64,000 bases of DNA from Ardenticatenaceae bacterium (GTDB taxonomy: Bacteria > Chloroflexota > Anaerolineae > Promineifilales > Promineifilaceae): contig JACKBR010000017.1 in the NCBI GenBank assembly GCA_020634495.1, forward strand, positions 1 through 64,000. Direction: 5' to 3'. Shown one piece after another: positions 17,311 through 26,435 of this stretch. Position numbers and translations under genes: made by a program. Below the pieces are notes generated by a model. That model was not told the DNA's origin. It searched no databases and was given only the letters and a program-made list of their open reading frames with translations. Each line of letters begins with the position of its first letter. Positions within the stretch are counted from its first letter, which is position 1.

Positions 17311-18467
17311 ATGAAAACCTATTCTGTAAACGAATCCCACCGTCTGCAAACCGGACAGTTGAACATGCCGCCGCGCCTGCTGCTCGGCCCTGGCCCCTCA
17401 AACGCCCATCCCCGCGTGCTGCAAGCGATCAGCAATCAACAAGTTGGGCATCTAGACCCCAGCTTCATCGGCGTGATGAACGACATTCAGGAGATGCTGC
17501 GCTACACCTGGCAAACCAGCAATCCATTCACCCTGCCCGTCAGCGGCACCGGCAGTGCGGCGATGGAGGCCACCCTGGCCAACCTCGTCGAGCCGGGCGA
17601 CGTGGTGCTGGTGGGCGTCATTGGCTACTTTGGCGAGCGGTTGGTGGATATGGCTGGCCGTTATGGGGCAGATGTGCGAAGAGTGGAACGGCCGTGGGGC
17701 GAAGTGCTCAGCCTCGATGACATCAGCCAGGCGCTGAACGAACACAAACCAGCCATCCTGGCCCTGGTTCACGCCGAAACTCCACCGGCGCACTCCAGCC
17801 GATGGACGGCATTGCCGAACTGTGCCGCAAAGCCCATAACTGCCTGCTCCTCATCGACACGGTCACCAGTTCGCGGCCACCACCCCCATCTTTTGGATGA
17901 ATGGGGTGTGATGCCGCCTATAGCTGCTCGTCAAAGGGCTGAGCTGCTCCTGCCGGCGCGTCGCCGTTTAGCTTCAACGAACGCGCCCTGGCCAAGCGAC
18001 CGGCGGCAGGGCAAGGTGCCCAACTGGTATCTGGATAGACTACGCTGGCTAATTATTGGGACGGCAAAACGCGCAGCTACCACCACACCGCCCCCATCAA
18101 CAGCATGTACGCCCTGCGCGAAGGGGCTGCGCCTCGTCGTGAAGAAGGGCTGAACGAGCGTGGGCACGCCACCAGGCCAACGCCGAGCTGTTCTGGGAAG
18201 GCTTAGGCGCGATGGGCATGGAGCTGCCGCGTCAAAGACCCTGCGCTGCGCATCCCTGCTCTCACCACCGTCAGCGTCCCCGACGGCGTGGATGCCAAAG
18301 CGGTCGCCGGGCGGCTGCTGAACGAGTACAACATTGAGGTGGCCGGTGGTTTTGGCCAGCTGGCGGGCAAAGTGTGGCGCGTTGGTCTCATGGGCTTCAA
18401 CTGCCGCAAAGAAAACGTCACTCTGCTCCTCGCTGCCCTCAAAGAGATTTTGGAGATTGGAGATTGA
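17311..18467 (+). pseudogene. Class V aminotransferase (alanine-glyoxylate / serine-pyruvate type), frameshifted
   Basis: PLP enzyme expected to transfer the amino group of alanine or serine to glyoxylate. The intact first part (to about 17777) reads LLLGPGPSNAHPRVLQA and LPVSGTGSAAMEATLANLVE. After that the frame must change several times: TGALQPMDGIAELC, LLLIDTVTS, then the PLP-lysine region AAYSCSSKGLSC near 17910-17940, then NYWDGKTRSYHHTAPINSMY and a C-terminal part LTTVSVPDGVDAKAV to KEILEIGD. The last codons come from a GGAGATTGGAGATT repeat. Length (about 385 residues if repaired) is normal for the family and no large piece is missing. Together with damage in its neighbours this argues for consensus errors, not loss of function. 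AAGGAAG precedes the ATG. Confidence 0.85.
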
Positions 18468-18470
18468 TCG

Positions 18471-18499
18471 TTGAGGCAAGGTGGAATGTGTGGCATAAT
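18471..18499 (+). promoter_or_regulatory. Promoter of the VapBC module
   Basis: TTGAGG (18471-18476), 17 bases, CATAAT (18494-18499). The predicted start of transcription falls inside the adjacent palindrome. Confidence 0.6.
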
Positions 18500-18503
18500 G
18501 AGT

Positions 18504-18523
18504 GATGTATATCAATATACATC
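18504..18523. promoter_or_regulatory. Palindromic operator of the VapBC module
   Basis: Perfect nine-base arms GATGTATAT and ATATACATC with a two-base centre, between the -10 box and the AAGGAGG ribosome site. This is where a ribbon-helix-helix antitoxin would be expected to bind for autorepression. Confidence 0.7.
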
Positions 18524-18539
18524 AAGGAGGCGGCCTGAT

Positions 18540-18794
18540 ATGGCTACTTTAACGAAAAAACCGTTTCAAATTTATTTGCGTCAGGATCAGATGGCAGCAC
18601 TGCGGCAAATTGCGGAACAACGAGGTGTCTCAATTGCCGAATTGGTGCGTGAAGGCGTTGACCATTTGCTTATTTCGCTGCCGATTGAAGATGATCCGTT
18701 GCTCAATATTGTGGGGTTGGGCGATTCTGGTTTGGGTGATCTGGCAGAAAAGCACGATGAATATCTGGCTGATTTAGAAACTGAACAGGGCTAA
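18540..18794 (+). CDS. vapB: Ribbon-helix-helix antitoxin (VapB-like)
   Basis: 84 residues. The N-terminal part (FQIYLRQDQMAALRQIAEQ, then RGVSIAELVREGVDHLL) has the beta-strand plus two-helix pattern of CopG/RHH proteins, which dimerise and bind palindromic operators. The acidic C-terminus (DLAEKHDEYLADLETEQG) would wrap the toxin. I start at the ATG at 18540 because AAGGAGG (18524-18530) lies just before it. The stop is two bases before the start of the PIN toxin, so the two are translated as a unit. Autoregulation is supported by the perfect palindrome at 18504-18523. Class II antitoxin assignment is firm; the exact VapB subgroup is not. Confidence 0.88.
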   Translation: MATLTKKPFQIYLRQDQMAALRQIAEQRGVSIAELVREGVDHLLISLPIEDDPLLNIVGLGDSGLGDLAEKHDEYLADLETEQG

Positions 18795-18796
18795 AT

Positions 18797-19207
18797 ATGC
18801 AAGAAATATTTGTAGATAGCGGGGCTTGGTTAGCTTTAGCCGATAAGCGCGATCAATATCATGCACGTGCTACGACCGTTTACCCACAACTTTTACGTCA
18901 ATCCGCACGCCTTATCACCACAAATCTCGTTGTAGCCGAATCCTATAATCTCATCCGGCGACGATTAGGTTACGAGCCAGGGATGCGCTTCCTGCAAAGT
19001 CTGCGCCAAAGTAGTCGTTTAGAACGCGTTTATGCTGATATGGAGCTAGAAATTACCGCCGAAGCAATTCTACAGCAGTATAGTGATCAATCATTCAGTT
19101 TGGTAGATGCTGTTAGTTTTGCCCTGATGCAGCAGCGAGATATACAACAAACGTTTGCCTTTGATTCACATTTTCAAGTGATGGGATTTATCATGCTGCC
19201 CAGCTAA
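18797..19207 (+). CDS. vapC: PIN-domain toxin (VapC-like RNase)
   Basis: 136 residues, single PIN domain. Acidic residues expected to bind Mg/Mn are visible: Asp7 (IFVDSGAWLALAD), Glu48 (LVVAESYNLI), the SLVDAVSFALM segment near 100 and FAFDSHF near 120. PIN toxins cleave tRNA or rRNA and are silenced by the cognate antitoxin. It begins two bases after the vapB stop. Both genes are intact although the genes on either side are frameshifted. The base composition is more AT-rich than the neighbouring genes, in line with a mobile module. No transposase or repeat boundary is visible. Confidence 0.92.
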   Translation: MQEIFVDSGAWLALADKRDQYHARATTVYPQLLRQSARLITTNLVVAESYNLIRRRLGYEPGMRFLQSLRQSSRLERVYADMELEITAEAILQQYSDQSFSLVDAVSFALMQQRDIQQTFAFDSHFQVMGFIMLPS

Positions 19208-19272
19208 CTGCTTACCTGCTTCAAAAATTTACCGCAGTGAGACAATTGTTAACAGTATTAGGTGAGGTCACC

Positions 19273-20648
19273 ATGAAACAAATGTTGATCTTTTTGACAA
19301 CAGGTTTGTTTTGTTTATTGCTGCTGGGATGTGGAGGAAATACGGCCGTTTCCACCACCACATCCCTCGCCCAACAGCCAATAGAAACAGCCTCACAAAC
19401 ACCGTCCCCAAGCCCAACTGACACCGCCACACCTGCACCCACAACGTTACCTGCAACATCTCCGGCAATTACTTATACTCCGGCAGCTACATCAACACCG
19501 GATCACGTTGATTTCCCGACATGGGTTTCAGACCCTGATACCAATGTCTTACTGTTGAGCACCACAAATTTAGAAACTCGAAGCGATTATGACGGCCCTT
19601 ATCTCATAAATGTCCAAACAGGCGCGGAATTTTCTGTTCCAATTCAAGGAGGCAATCCCAGTTGGGAACAGGACGAGTCTGGCGTGCAATTGAAATTTAG
19701 CTATCAAGAAGAGAGAAGCATGCTCGCTTATGAAATGCTCCGCCCTGTGGTGACTATTGATTTAGCAACTGGCCTCGTTTCTTACGATGAAATTGTACGC
19801 AATACATTGGAAGAAGATCTCGATACAAAAACTTACCCATCGCCAGACGGCCGTTTCACCATCACTATCCTTCAAACAGAAATCCCGCTGTTCTTCAAGC
19901 ATCCTCGTAAATGAGGAAACCGATACAGAAATAGAGTTGCTAGATCCCTTCAGTGGTTTATTCTCAGACATAGTCCGGACAAGCTGGTCAGCTACCAGCG
20001 ATCGGATGGTTGTGCAAAGAATCCGACTTATTGAGAACCATCAAGATGTCCAAACCAGATTCCTTCTATTCGCCCCAACTGCCCTCACGATAAGCTATTT
20101 CCTGCATCTTATGAGTTTGATGATCAAGTGTCATGGATTCTGGAACAGATTCCGAGCTTTATACATGTTTGAACGAGATCACCGAATGGCGCTCGAAAAT
20201 GATGTTGAAAATTGATATGCTAATTGGCACCAGATGGGAACAACAAGATAAGTTTCATTTACTGAAGCGCGGAGGCGGATTCTGTTACCTTGAGTTTAGT
20301 CGGCAAATCTCTTTGTCCGTCACATGAGCGATTTGGTAGATTGAAGAATATCTTCGACTTTTGATACGGACGGAGACATGTTTTTGTCACGGGCAGATTA
20401 CATGGTCTCTAGATAGCAACTTCATTGTTTTGTACGTTAATCCGTTCCACTCCCAAGTGACGATCGAACAATGGAAAACAACAATGAGTAACCAATATAA
20501 AAGGAGACTGGTTGGCTTTATGGGGAAGGGCTTCTATCTCTATTTTGACCTCTGGCGACAAGGGCTAAAATGTCCCGCAGGGTTGAAAACTGAAAAGTTA
20601 TATTTCCGCGTAGTAAACAAACCTTTACTCATGCAGGTTCATCTGTAG
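19273..20648 (+). pseudogene. Lipoprotein with TolB/WD40-like repeats, frameshifted
   Basis: The start MKQMLIFLTTGLFCLLLLGC is a lipoprotein signal with lipobox LLGC, preceded by GGTGAGG. A Thr/Pro-rich spacer follows, then strands such as FPTWVSDPDTNVLLLSTTNL and PDGRFTITILQ. After about 19870 the sequence continues in another frame (VNEETDTEIELLDPFSGLFS; SWILEQIPSF), and again near 20210 (ITEWRSK) and 20400 (WSLDSNFIVLYVNPFHS). The pattern of short strands ending in W-S-x-D-S fits a propeller like TolB. At least three frame changes are needed. Extracytoplasmic; ligand unknown. It is AT-rich compared with the flanks. The 3' limit at 20648 is uncertain. Confidence 0.6.
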
Positions 20649-20688
20649 CTATGAACGCCTCACAATTCACGATTTAAGGAGAACGGCC

Positions 20689-23620
20689 GTGTCTGAAACA
20701 TTATTCGATTTCCTGAACGAACTAGACAAACGCACCACGGGCGCATTGCGCACGGATGAGTACAGCCGCATCCTGTACAGCACCGACGCCTCGATTTACC
20801 AGGTGAAGCCGCACGCCGTCCTGCTGCCGCAAACGGTGGACGACGTGCAGGCGGCGGTGGAACTGGCGGCCAAACATCGCGTGCCGCTGCTGCCGCGCAC
20901 GGGGGCAGCAGTCTGGCCGGGCAGGCGGTCAACCGCGCCCTGGTGATGGACTTCACCCGCCACCTGGACAAGTTTTGGAGCTGAATCAGGAAGAGATGTG
21001 GGTGCGGGTGCAGCCGGGCATCGTGCTGACGCGCTGAACATTTATCTGCGGAAATATAGCCTGCAATTTGGCCCAGACCCGGCCAGCAGCAAATCAACGG
21101 GCGGCGATGGCGGTATCGTCTCCAACAACTCCACCGGCAGCCACTCGATCATGTACGGCATGACGGCCGATCACGTTCTGGAGATGGAACTGCTGCTGGC
21201 CGACGGCACGCTGACCCGCTTTGGGCCGCTGGAGTCGGCGGCATTGTTGCAGCAGACGCAAAAAAGCGGCCTGGAAGGCGACATTTACCGCCAGATGCAC
21301 GCCCTGACTCAGGATGCGGCCAATCAGGAAATCATTCGCAGCGGCACGCCGCGCCATTGGCGGCGCTGTGGCGGCTACAATTTGGACAGACTGGTGCCGG
21401 TGGCAAACGGCCGTCCCACCTACCGCTGGCCCTACGACGACCGTTTCAACCTGGCCAAAATGGTTTGCGGCGCAGAGGGTGGCCTGGGGGTCATCACCGA
21501 GCTGAAGCTGAACCTGGTGCCCCCTGCCCACAACCGCGCTGGCGATTGTCCACTTCAACAGCTTACCGGAGGCGTTAACGGGCCGTTCCTCCTCATGCGA
21601 AGTGGCCTGTCGGCCGTGGAGCTGCTGGACAATTTCCGAGTCTGACCATGTGCCGCGACGTGCCGGAGTATGCCCGGCTGCTCTCGACGTTTGTCCAGGG
21701 CACGCCCAACTGCGTCCTCATCACCGAGTTTTATGGCGAGAGCGAGGCGGAGCTGGTAAGCAAGATGGATAATCGGAGCGGCATCTCAAAGCGCAAATGG
21801 TGAATCTTTACGGCGTTTCCCGCGCCACCACCGCCGCCCAACAAACCGATGTCTGGACCGTGCGCAAGGTTGGCCTGGGGCTGATGATGAGCATCAAAGG
21901 CGACCACAAACCGATTCCGTTCATTGAAGATGCGGCTGTTCCTGTCGAACACCTGTCGGAATACGTCACCAAATTGAGCGGTTCTGCAACGACATCGGCA
22001 CCCAACGTGGCTTATTACGCCCACGCCAGCGCTGCGGCTGCATTCACATACGGCGCTCATCAACACCAAAACCGCCAACGAAGTGGCTAAGCTGCCCCAA
22101 ATCACCGAGTTGTCGATTTGCTGCGCGGCTACGGTGGCTCCTCTAGCGAACACGGCGACGGCCGGGCGCGAAGCTGGCTCTAACGAAAGTCTTTCATCTC
22201 CGATTTGTACCAACGGCTCTACCAGCAAGTGAAGCAGATTTTCGACCCAGCAAATATCCTCAACCCTGGCACCGTCGTCACGTGCACCAATGACCGAAAA
22301 CTGCGCTTCGGTAAAGTTACCAGTGATTCCCATCACGCCCCACCCAGATTTTAGCAGCGACCAGGGCTTTGACTGGGCTGTAGAAATGTGCACGGGCTGG
22401 ATTTGCCGCAAGCGCACCACCGGCACGATGTGTCCCAGCTTCATGGCCGTCCGCGAAGAAGAGCACGCCACGCGGGGTCGGGCCATTAACGCCCTCCGTG
22501 CGGCAAGTGAGCGGCAACTGCCTAAAGCGAATTCACCAGCGAGCGCATGTACCAAATCATGGAACTGTGCGTGAGCTGCAAGGCGTGCAAAGCGGAATGC
22601 CCCTCCTCGGTGGACATGGCCAAAATCAAGACGGAGTTCCTGGCGCAGTACCACGACGCCCACGGCACGCCCCTGCGCGACAAGCTGTTTGCCAACATCA
22701 CCCCACTCAGCCGTTTGGGCGGCGGGCCGATGGCTCCATTGGCGAATTGGACGTTGAACAATGGCCTGATTCGCCAAGGGATGGAGCGCACGCTGGGCAT
22801 TTCGGCCAAGCGCAGTTTGCCCCGATTTGCCCGGCAGTCGTTCACCGATTGGTTCAACAAACACACGCCGGTCGTAGGGTCAAGGCATGCCTTGACCCTA
22901 CAGAAGGTGGTGTTGTTTAACGACACCTTTTCCACATACAACTACCCGCACATCGCCATTGCCGCCACGGAACTGCTGGAGATGGCCGGGTTTGAGGTGG
23001 TTTTGCCGGGGGTGACGGATTGCGGACGGCCGTCTTTCTCCAAAGGTCTCATCGATAAAGCACGATCCATCGCCAAAACCGTCCTGGATCACCTCGCGCC
23101 GCTGGCCGAACAGGGCTTGCCCATCATCTTTCTGGAACCCAGCGACCTCTCTGCCCTCACCGACGACTACGACTCGCTGCTGCCCAATGACCCGCGTGTG
23201 GCTCTGGTCGTCGGGCAATGCCGCAGCTTTGAGGAGTTTTTTGCTCAATTGGCTGACAAAGGGGAGCTGAAACTAAACTTCACCGACGAGAAACGCCATC
23301 TGATTCTGCACGGCCACTGCCACCAAAAGGCGCTCATCGGCACCAAGCCCGCCCACCGCGCTCTAACGCTGCCGCCCAACTACACTCTGGAAGAAGTGGA
23401 CAGCAGCTGCTGCGGGATGGCCGGTTCCTTCGGCTACGAGGCGGAGCATTACGACATCTCGCTGAAGATGGCGGAGCGCCGCCTGCTGCCCGCCATGCGC
23501 GCTGCTGCACCAGAGACAATTTTAGTGGCTCCTGGCGTGAGCTGCCGCCAGCAAATCAAGCACGGCGCGGGGCGACAGGTGCTGCATCCGGCGGAGGTGC
23601 TGCGGGCAGCGATCAAGTGA
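20689..23620 (+). pseudogene. FAD-binding and Fe-S oxidoreductase (GlcD/YdiJ-type fusion), frameshifted in its first two thirds
   Basis: A fusion expected to be about 970 residues that oxidises a 2-hydroxyacid and passes electrons through Fe-S clusters. The FAD_binding_4 part shows YQVKPHAVLLPQTVDDVQAA, KSTGGDGGIVSNNSTGSHS, AEGGLGVITELKLNLVPP and, near 22170, SSEHGDGRARSW. The Fe-S part is intact from about 22547: CVSCKACKAECPSSVDM, later LHGHCHQKALIG and SSCCGMAGSFGYE. At least eight frame changes are required between 20905 and 22550, none after. GTG start at 20689 follows AAGGAG; the start codon is part of an ACGGCCGT site. The palindromic insert at 22872 adds about ten residues. Alternatives are glycolate, D-lactate or D-2-hydroxyglutarate oxidase. 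Confidence 0.85.
22872..22899 (+). repeat. Perfect 28-base palindrome inside the Fe-S domain
   Basis: GTAGGGTCAAGGCA followed directly by its complement. It is read in frame as part of VGSRHALTLQ between two conserved blocks (WFNKHTP and VVLFNDTF). It looks like a small dispersed element caught inside the gene. Confidence 0.8.
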
Positions 23621-23642
23621 GTGGAGATTGGAGATCAAAAAA

Positions 23643-23685
23643 GCGACCCTGAAATTTCAGGGTCGCTGGTGTAATCTGTTTTTTG
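23643..23685. terminator. Bidirectional terminator-like hairpin
   Basis: A perfect palindrome with arms GCGACCCTGAAA / TTTCAGGGTCGC (23643-23666). On the minus strand a TTTTTTGAT run follows at once; on the plus strand a T run comes twelve bases later. It sits between the convergent Fe-S gene and yigZ. Confidence 0.7.
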
Positions 23686-24095
23686 TGGGTTAATAAAATA
23701 GTGGCTAACTAGAAACGGCCGTAACCATTTTCACTAGTTGTGTCGGCTCTGTTTTTACTGCCAGTAGCCCTATTTAGGTGCAGTTTCTAGCCAGCCGGTG
23801 AGTTTCCGTAAGGTATTCCAAAACGATAAAAACCTCCTTTCTGACTGAATGAAACTTTTAATATAAATAGAAATCACGTTCTTGAAATGGCCATTCGTAA
23901 CGTGCCAACAGCATACACTTTTTGCCCCACGGAAGTCAAGATGACCAACGTGCCATTACAGTGGCATCTTGTGGATATCTCATGCCTTTCTCACAATTGT
24001 CTAAATTGATGAATCCGCAGATTTGCGATTACAAATCGCCGCAGATTACGCAGATTTTTTATCTTTAATTTGGGCAACGAATGCTGCGGAGTGCT
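23686..24095. other. Gene-free stretch
   Basis: No open frame with recognisable content. One ACGGCCGT site lies at about 23717 and a dispersed CCGCAGATTTGCGATT...CGCAGATTACGCAGATT repeat at 24017-24060. Otherwise nothing is recognised. Confidence 0.6.
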
Positions 24096-24761
24096 TTAGT
24101 TTATTTCTTCGTTGTCAAACGTGCCGAGGGGCATGATGGTGTCTTCATTTGTCTCGATGATTTCGGCTGCCAGGGAGCCGTGGGACAGCTCGCGCAGGGC
24201 AGCTTGAAAGCCAGGGAATTTGGCGACGGTGAACTGCATGGTCATGGTGATGTCGGCGGCAAACTGTTCATCGAGGATACGGCCGTTCCACGCCTCAACC
24301 AACAATCTTACCCGCTCCAGTAAATTGTAGGGCAGCGCCAGCATCGCCGTGTGCGTAGGTACTTTCTCAGCCCGGGGCAGAATCTCCAGCACAGCCTTGG
24401 TGGCGTCGCTGTAGGCGCGCACCAGGCCGCCGGTGCCCAATTTGGTGCCGCCAAAGTAGCGCGTGACCACCACGGCGATGTCCCCCAGGCCACTCCCTTG
24501 CAGCACGGCCAGAATCGGCCGTCCGGCCGTGCCGGATGGCTCGCCATCGTCGTTGCAGTGGGCGGTGACGCTGTTGCCAAACCCTACCAGGAAGGCGGGC
24601 ACGTTGTGGCTGGCATCGCTAAATTCATTTTTGATGCGGGCGATAAATTCTTTGGCTTCCTCGACGGTGAAGGCGGGAACGGCCGTAGCCACAAACCGCG
24701 AATTTTTCACTTCAATTTCGGCCCGCGTTTCGGCCGCGGGGATGGGATAACGTTTTGACAT
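24096..24761 (-). CDS. yigZ: YigZ/IMPACT family protein (UPF0029)
   Basis: 221 residues, normal for the family. The conserved block DDGEPSGTAGRPIL and the following VTRYFGGTKLGTGGLVRAYS are diagnostic. A second, ferredoxin-like domain (DUF1949) occupies the last 70 residues. YigZ is a cytoplasmic protein of uncertain molecular role, related to the eukaryotic translation regulator IMPACT. It ends against the Fe-S oxidoreductase gene with a shared hairpin in between, and diverges from the ribokinase gene across about 195 bases that hold an ACAGAG-type repeat. The ATG is the first in frame; the natural N-terminus (SKRYPIPAAE) begins right there. Confidence 0.94.
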   Translation of the reverse strand: MSKRYPIPAAETRAEIEVKNSRFVATAVPAFTVEEAKEFIARIKNEFSDASHNVPAFLVGFGNSVTAHCNDDGEPSGTAGRPILAVLQGSGLGDIAVVVTRYFGGTKLGTGGLVRAYSDATKAVLEILPRAEKVPTHTAMLALPYNLLERVRLLVEAWNGRILDEQFAADITMTMQFTVAKFPGFQAALRELSHGSLAAEIIETNEDTIMPLGTFDNEEIN

Positions 24762-24805
24762 GACTCAATTGTAACGCTTAACAGCTGCTCCTTCGAAAAT
24801 AAAAA

Positions 24806-24893
24806 GCGGAACACAGAGGTTCACAGAGAAAGCGCAGAGTTTCACAGAGAATGCAAAGAAAAATCTGCGTCATCTGCGTTAATCTGCGTCCCA
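24806..24893. repeat. ACACAGAGGTTCACAGAG and CTGCGTCATCTGCG repeats
   Basis: Tandem variants of ACAGAGNNNCACAGAG followed by TCTGCGTNATCTGCGT words. The same two families recur near 33.3, 39.2, 39.7, 41.1 and 46.5 kb. Confidence 0.7.
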
Positions 24894-24956
24894 TTCCAAA
24901 AAATAATCACCAATCACCCGCTTCGTGTAAAATAGTGACCCTACACGGAGGCAAAA

Positions 24957-25877
24957 ATGAGCGTTGTTGTGCTTGGCAGCATTAATATGGACTTAACCAC
25001 CTATGTTCCTCGCCTGCCCGGGCCGGGCGAAACCTTGTTTGGCAGCCGCTTTATCACCGTGCCGGGTGGCAAGGGGTTTAACCAGGCTGTGGCCGCGGGG
25101 CGGCTGGGTACGGCGACACATTTCGTTGGCCGCGTGGGGGAAGATGCCTTTGGCAGAGGCGTGATGGATTTGATTGCCGACGAACCAGTTGACATCAGCG
25201 GCATCCTGATTGACCCACACAGCAGCACCGGGCTGGCCGTCATCAGCGTTGATGAGCAGGCGGAGAACAGCATCATTGTCATTTCTGGAGCAAACATGGC
25301 GCATGATGCGCAGGAAGTTGCGCGCTGCCGTGCCGCACTGCGCCAGGCCAAGGTTTTGCTGCTCCAGTTGGAAAGTCCGCTGGATGTTTCTTTGGCCGCA
25401 GCCCAGGCCGCCCGAGAAACTGGGGCCTGGGTCATCCTTGATCCGGCCCCGGCCAAACCACTTCCAGCCAAGGCGTACCGGCTATGCCATATGCTTACGC
25501 CCAACGAGGTTGAGGCGGAAATTTTAGTTGGCTTTCGCCCAACCAACAGGGAAGAAGCGGCACAGGCGGCGGCAATTTTGTGTGAGCGCGGGGTGGAAAC
25601 GGCCGTTATCAAACTAGGTGCACAAGGAGTCTACTACCAATCCGGCAGCGAGCGTGGCTTTGTGGAACCGTTCTCCGTTAAAGCCATCGACACAGTGGCG
25701 GCGGGCGATGCGTTTAATGGTGGGTTGGCGGTGGCCCTGGCCGAGGAACGGCCGTTGGCCGAAGCGATTCGTTGGGGTGCCGCCGCTGGGGCATTAGCTA
25801 CCACCAAAGCCGGAGCCAGTTCCGCCATGCCTACCCGCGCAGAACTGGGTATGCTTATAAAAATAGATTGGAGATAA
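24957..25877 (+). CDS. rbsK: Ribokinase (PfkB family)
   Basis: 306 residues. Phosphorylates ribose to ribose-5-phosphate, cytoplasmic. Family motifs: N-terminal LGSINMDLTTYVPRLPGPGE, the substrate motif VPGGKGFNQAVAAGRLG, and the catalytic/anion-hole motif DTVAAGDAFNGGLAV, with AAGD in place of the common GAGD. AGGCAAAA precedes the ATG. The next genes are a DUF4375 protein six bases downstream and then a nucleoside hydrolase, which would release ribose. The three are probably one transcript for nucleoside salvage. Its last codons (KIDWR) come from a GATTGGAGAT repeat word. Another PfkB sugar kinase specificity cannot be excluded, but the N-terminal block is ribokinase-like. Confidence 0.92.
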   Translation: MSVVVLGSINMDLTTYVPRLPGPGETLFGSRFITVPGGKGFNQAVAAGRLGTATHFVGRVGEDAFGRGVMDLIADEPVDISGILIDPHSSTGLAVISVDEQAENSIIVISGANMAHDAQEVARCRAALRQAKVLLLQLESPLDVSLAAAQAARETGAWVILDPAPAKPLPAKAYRLCHMLTPNEVEAEILVGFRPTNREEAAQAAAILCERGVETAVIKLGAQGVYYQSGSERGFVEPFSVKAIDTVAAGDAFNGGLAVALAEERPLAEAIRWGAAAGALATTKAGASSAMPTRAELGMLIKIDWR

Positions 25878-25883
25878 CACCTC

Positions 25884-26351
25884 ATGTTTTTTTCAAGGAA
25901 AGTCAAGAAGATTCTGAAAGAGCAAGCTGGAGAGAAAGCAATAATGGCAATTGACAATTTGCTGACGCCAATTTTCTATTCTGCACCTGAAAAACTTTCT
26001 GAGGAAGAGCAAACCATCGTATTTATTGAAGCTCTGGAAAGAGAGATAAACAATGGTGGTTTTTCACAATTTTTCTTTAATTCCTCTGGCAATGATGTTG
26101 CAGAAACCGTTGGGGCGTTGAGAAAAGTGGGTTCTTCTAAATTTTTATCGCTACTTGAAGCTGCAATTGCACAGTTTCCCAATTCCTATGTTCCCAAAAA
26201 TCAAACCGAACGCGAACAGATTTTAGTCAATATTGAAGATGATGCAGAGTTAATATGGGAAAAGTTAGAAGGCGAGTTTTATAGATATGAAGAAGATATT
26301 CATGCCCTGATGTTGACGTACATTTCATCCAATATCAGAATGTTTCGTTAA
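25884..26351 (+). CDS. DUF4375 (DMP19-like) protein
   Basis: 155 residues. The core motif EREINNGGFSQFFFNSSGN and the following ETVGALRKVGSSKFLSLLE are typical of DUF4375/DMP19-like proteins, whose role is unknown. It is helical and soluble, with no signal peptide. The gene is clearly more AT-rich than rbsK before it and the nucleoside hydrolase after it, and contains no ACGGCCGT site, both hints of recent acquisition. It begins six bases after the rbsK stop; that spacing leaves part of its ribosome site inside the rbsK end. A link with nucleoside salvage is not implied. Confidence 0.85.
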   Translation: MFFSRKVKKILKEQAGEKAIMAIDNLLTPIFYSAPEKLSEEEQTIVFIEALEREINNGGFSQFFFNSSGNDVAETVGALRKVGSSKFLSLLEAAIAQFPNSYVPKNQTEREQILVNIEDDAELIWEKLEGEFYRYEEDIHALMLTYISSNIRMFR

Positions 26352-26435
26352 TGCGTATAAACAGGCACTGGCCTGATAAGGCACTTAGAAATCAAGCCGC
26401 TCTTGGCGGTTGTTCTTACAGAAGAAGAAACGCTC

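Noticed and set aside
22872..22899. Operator palindrome
   Set aside because: It lies deep inside a coding region between conserved protein blocks, so a repeat insertion fits better.
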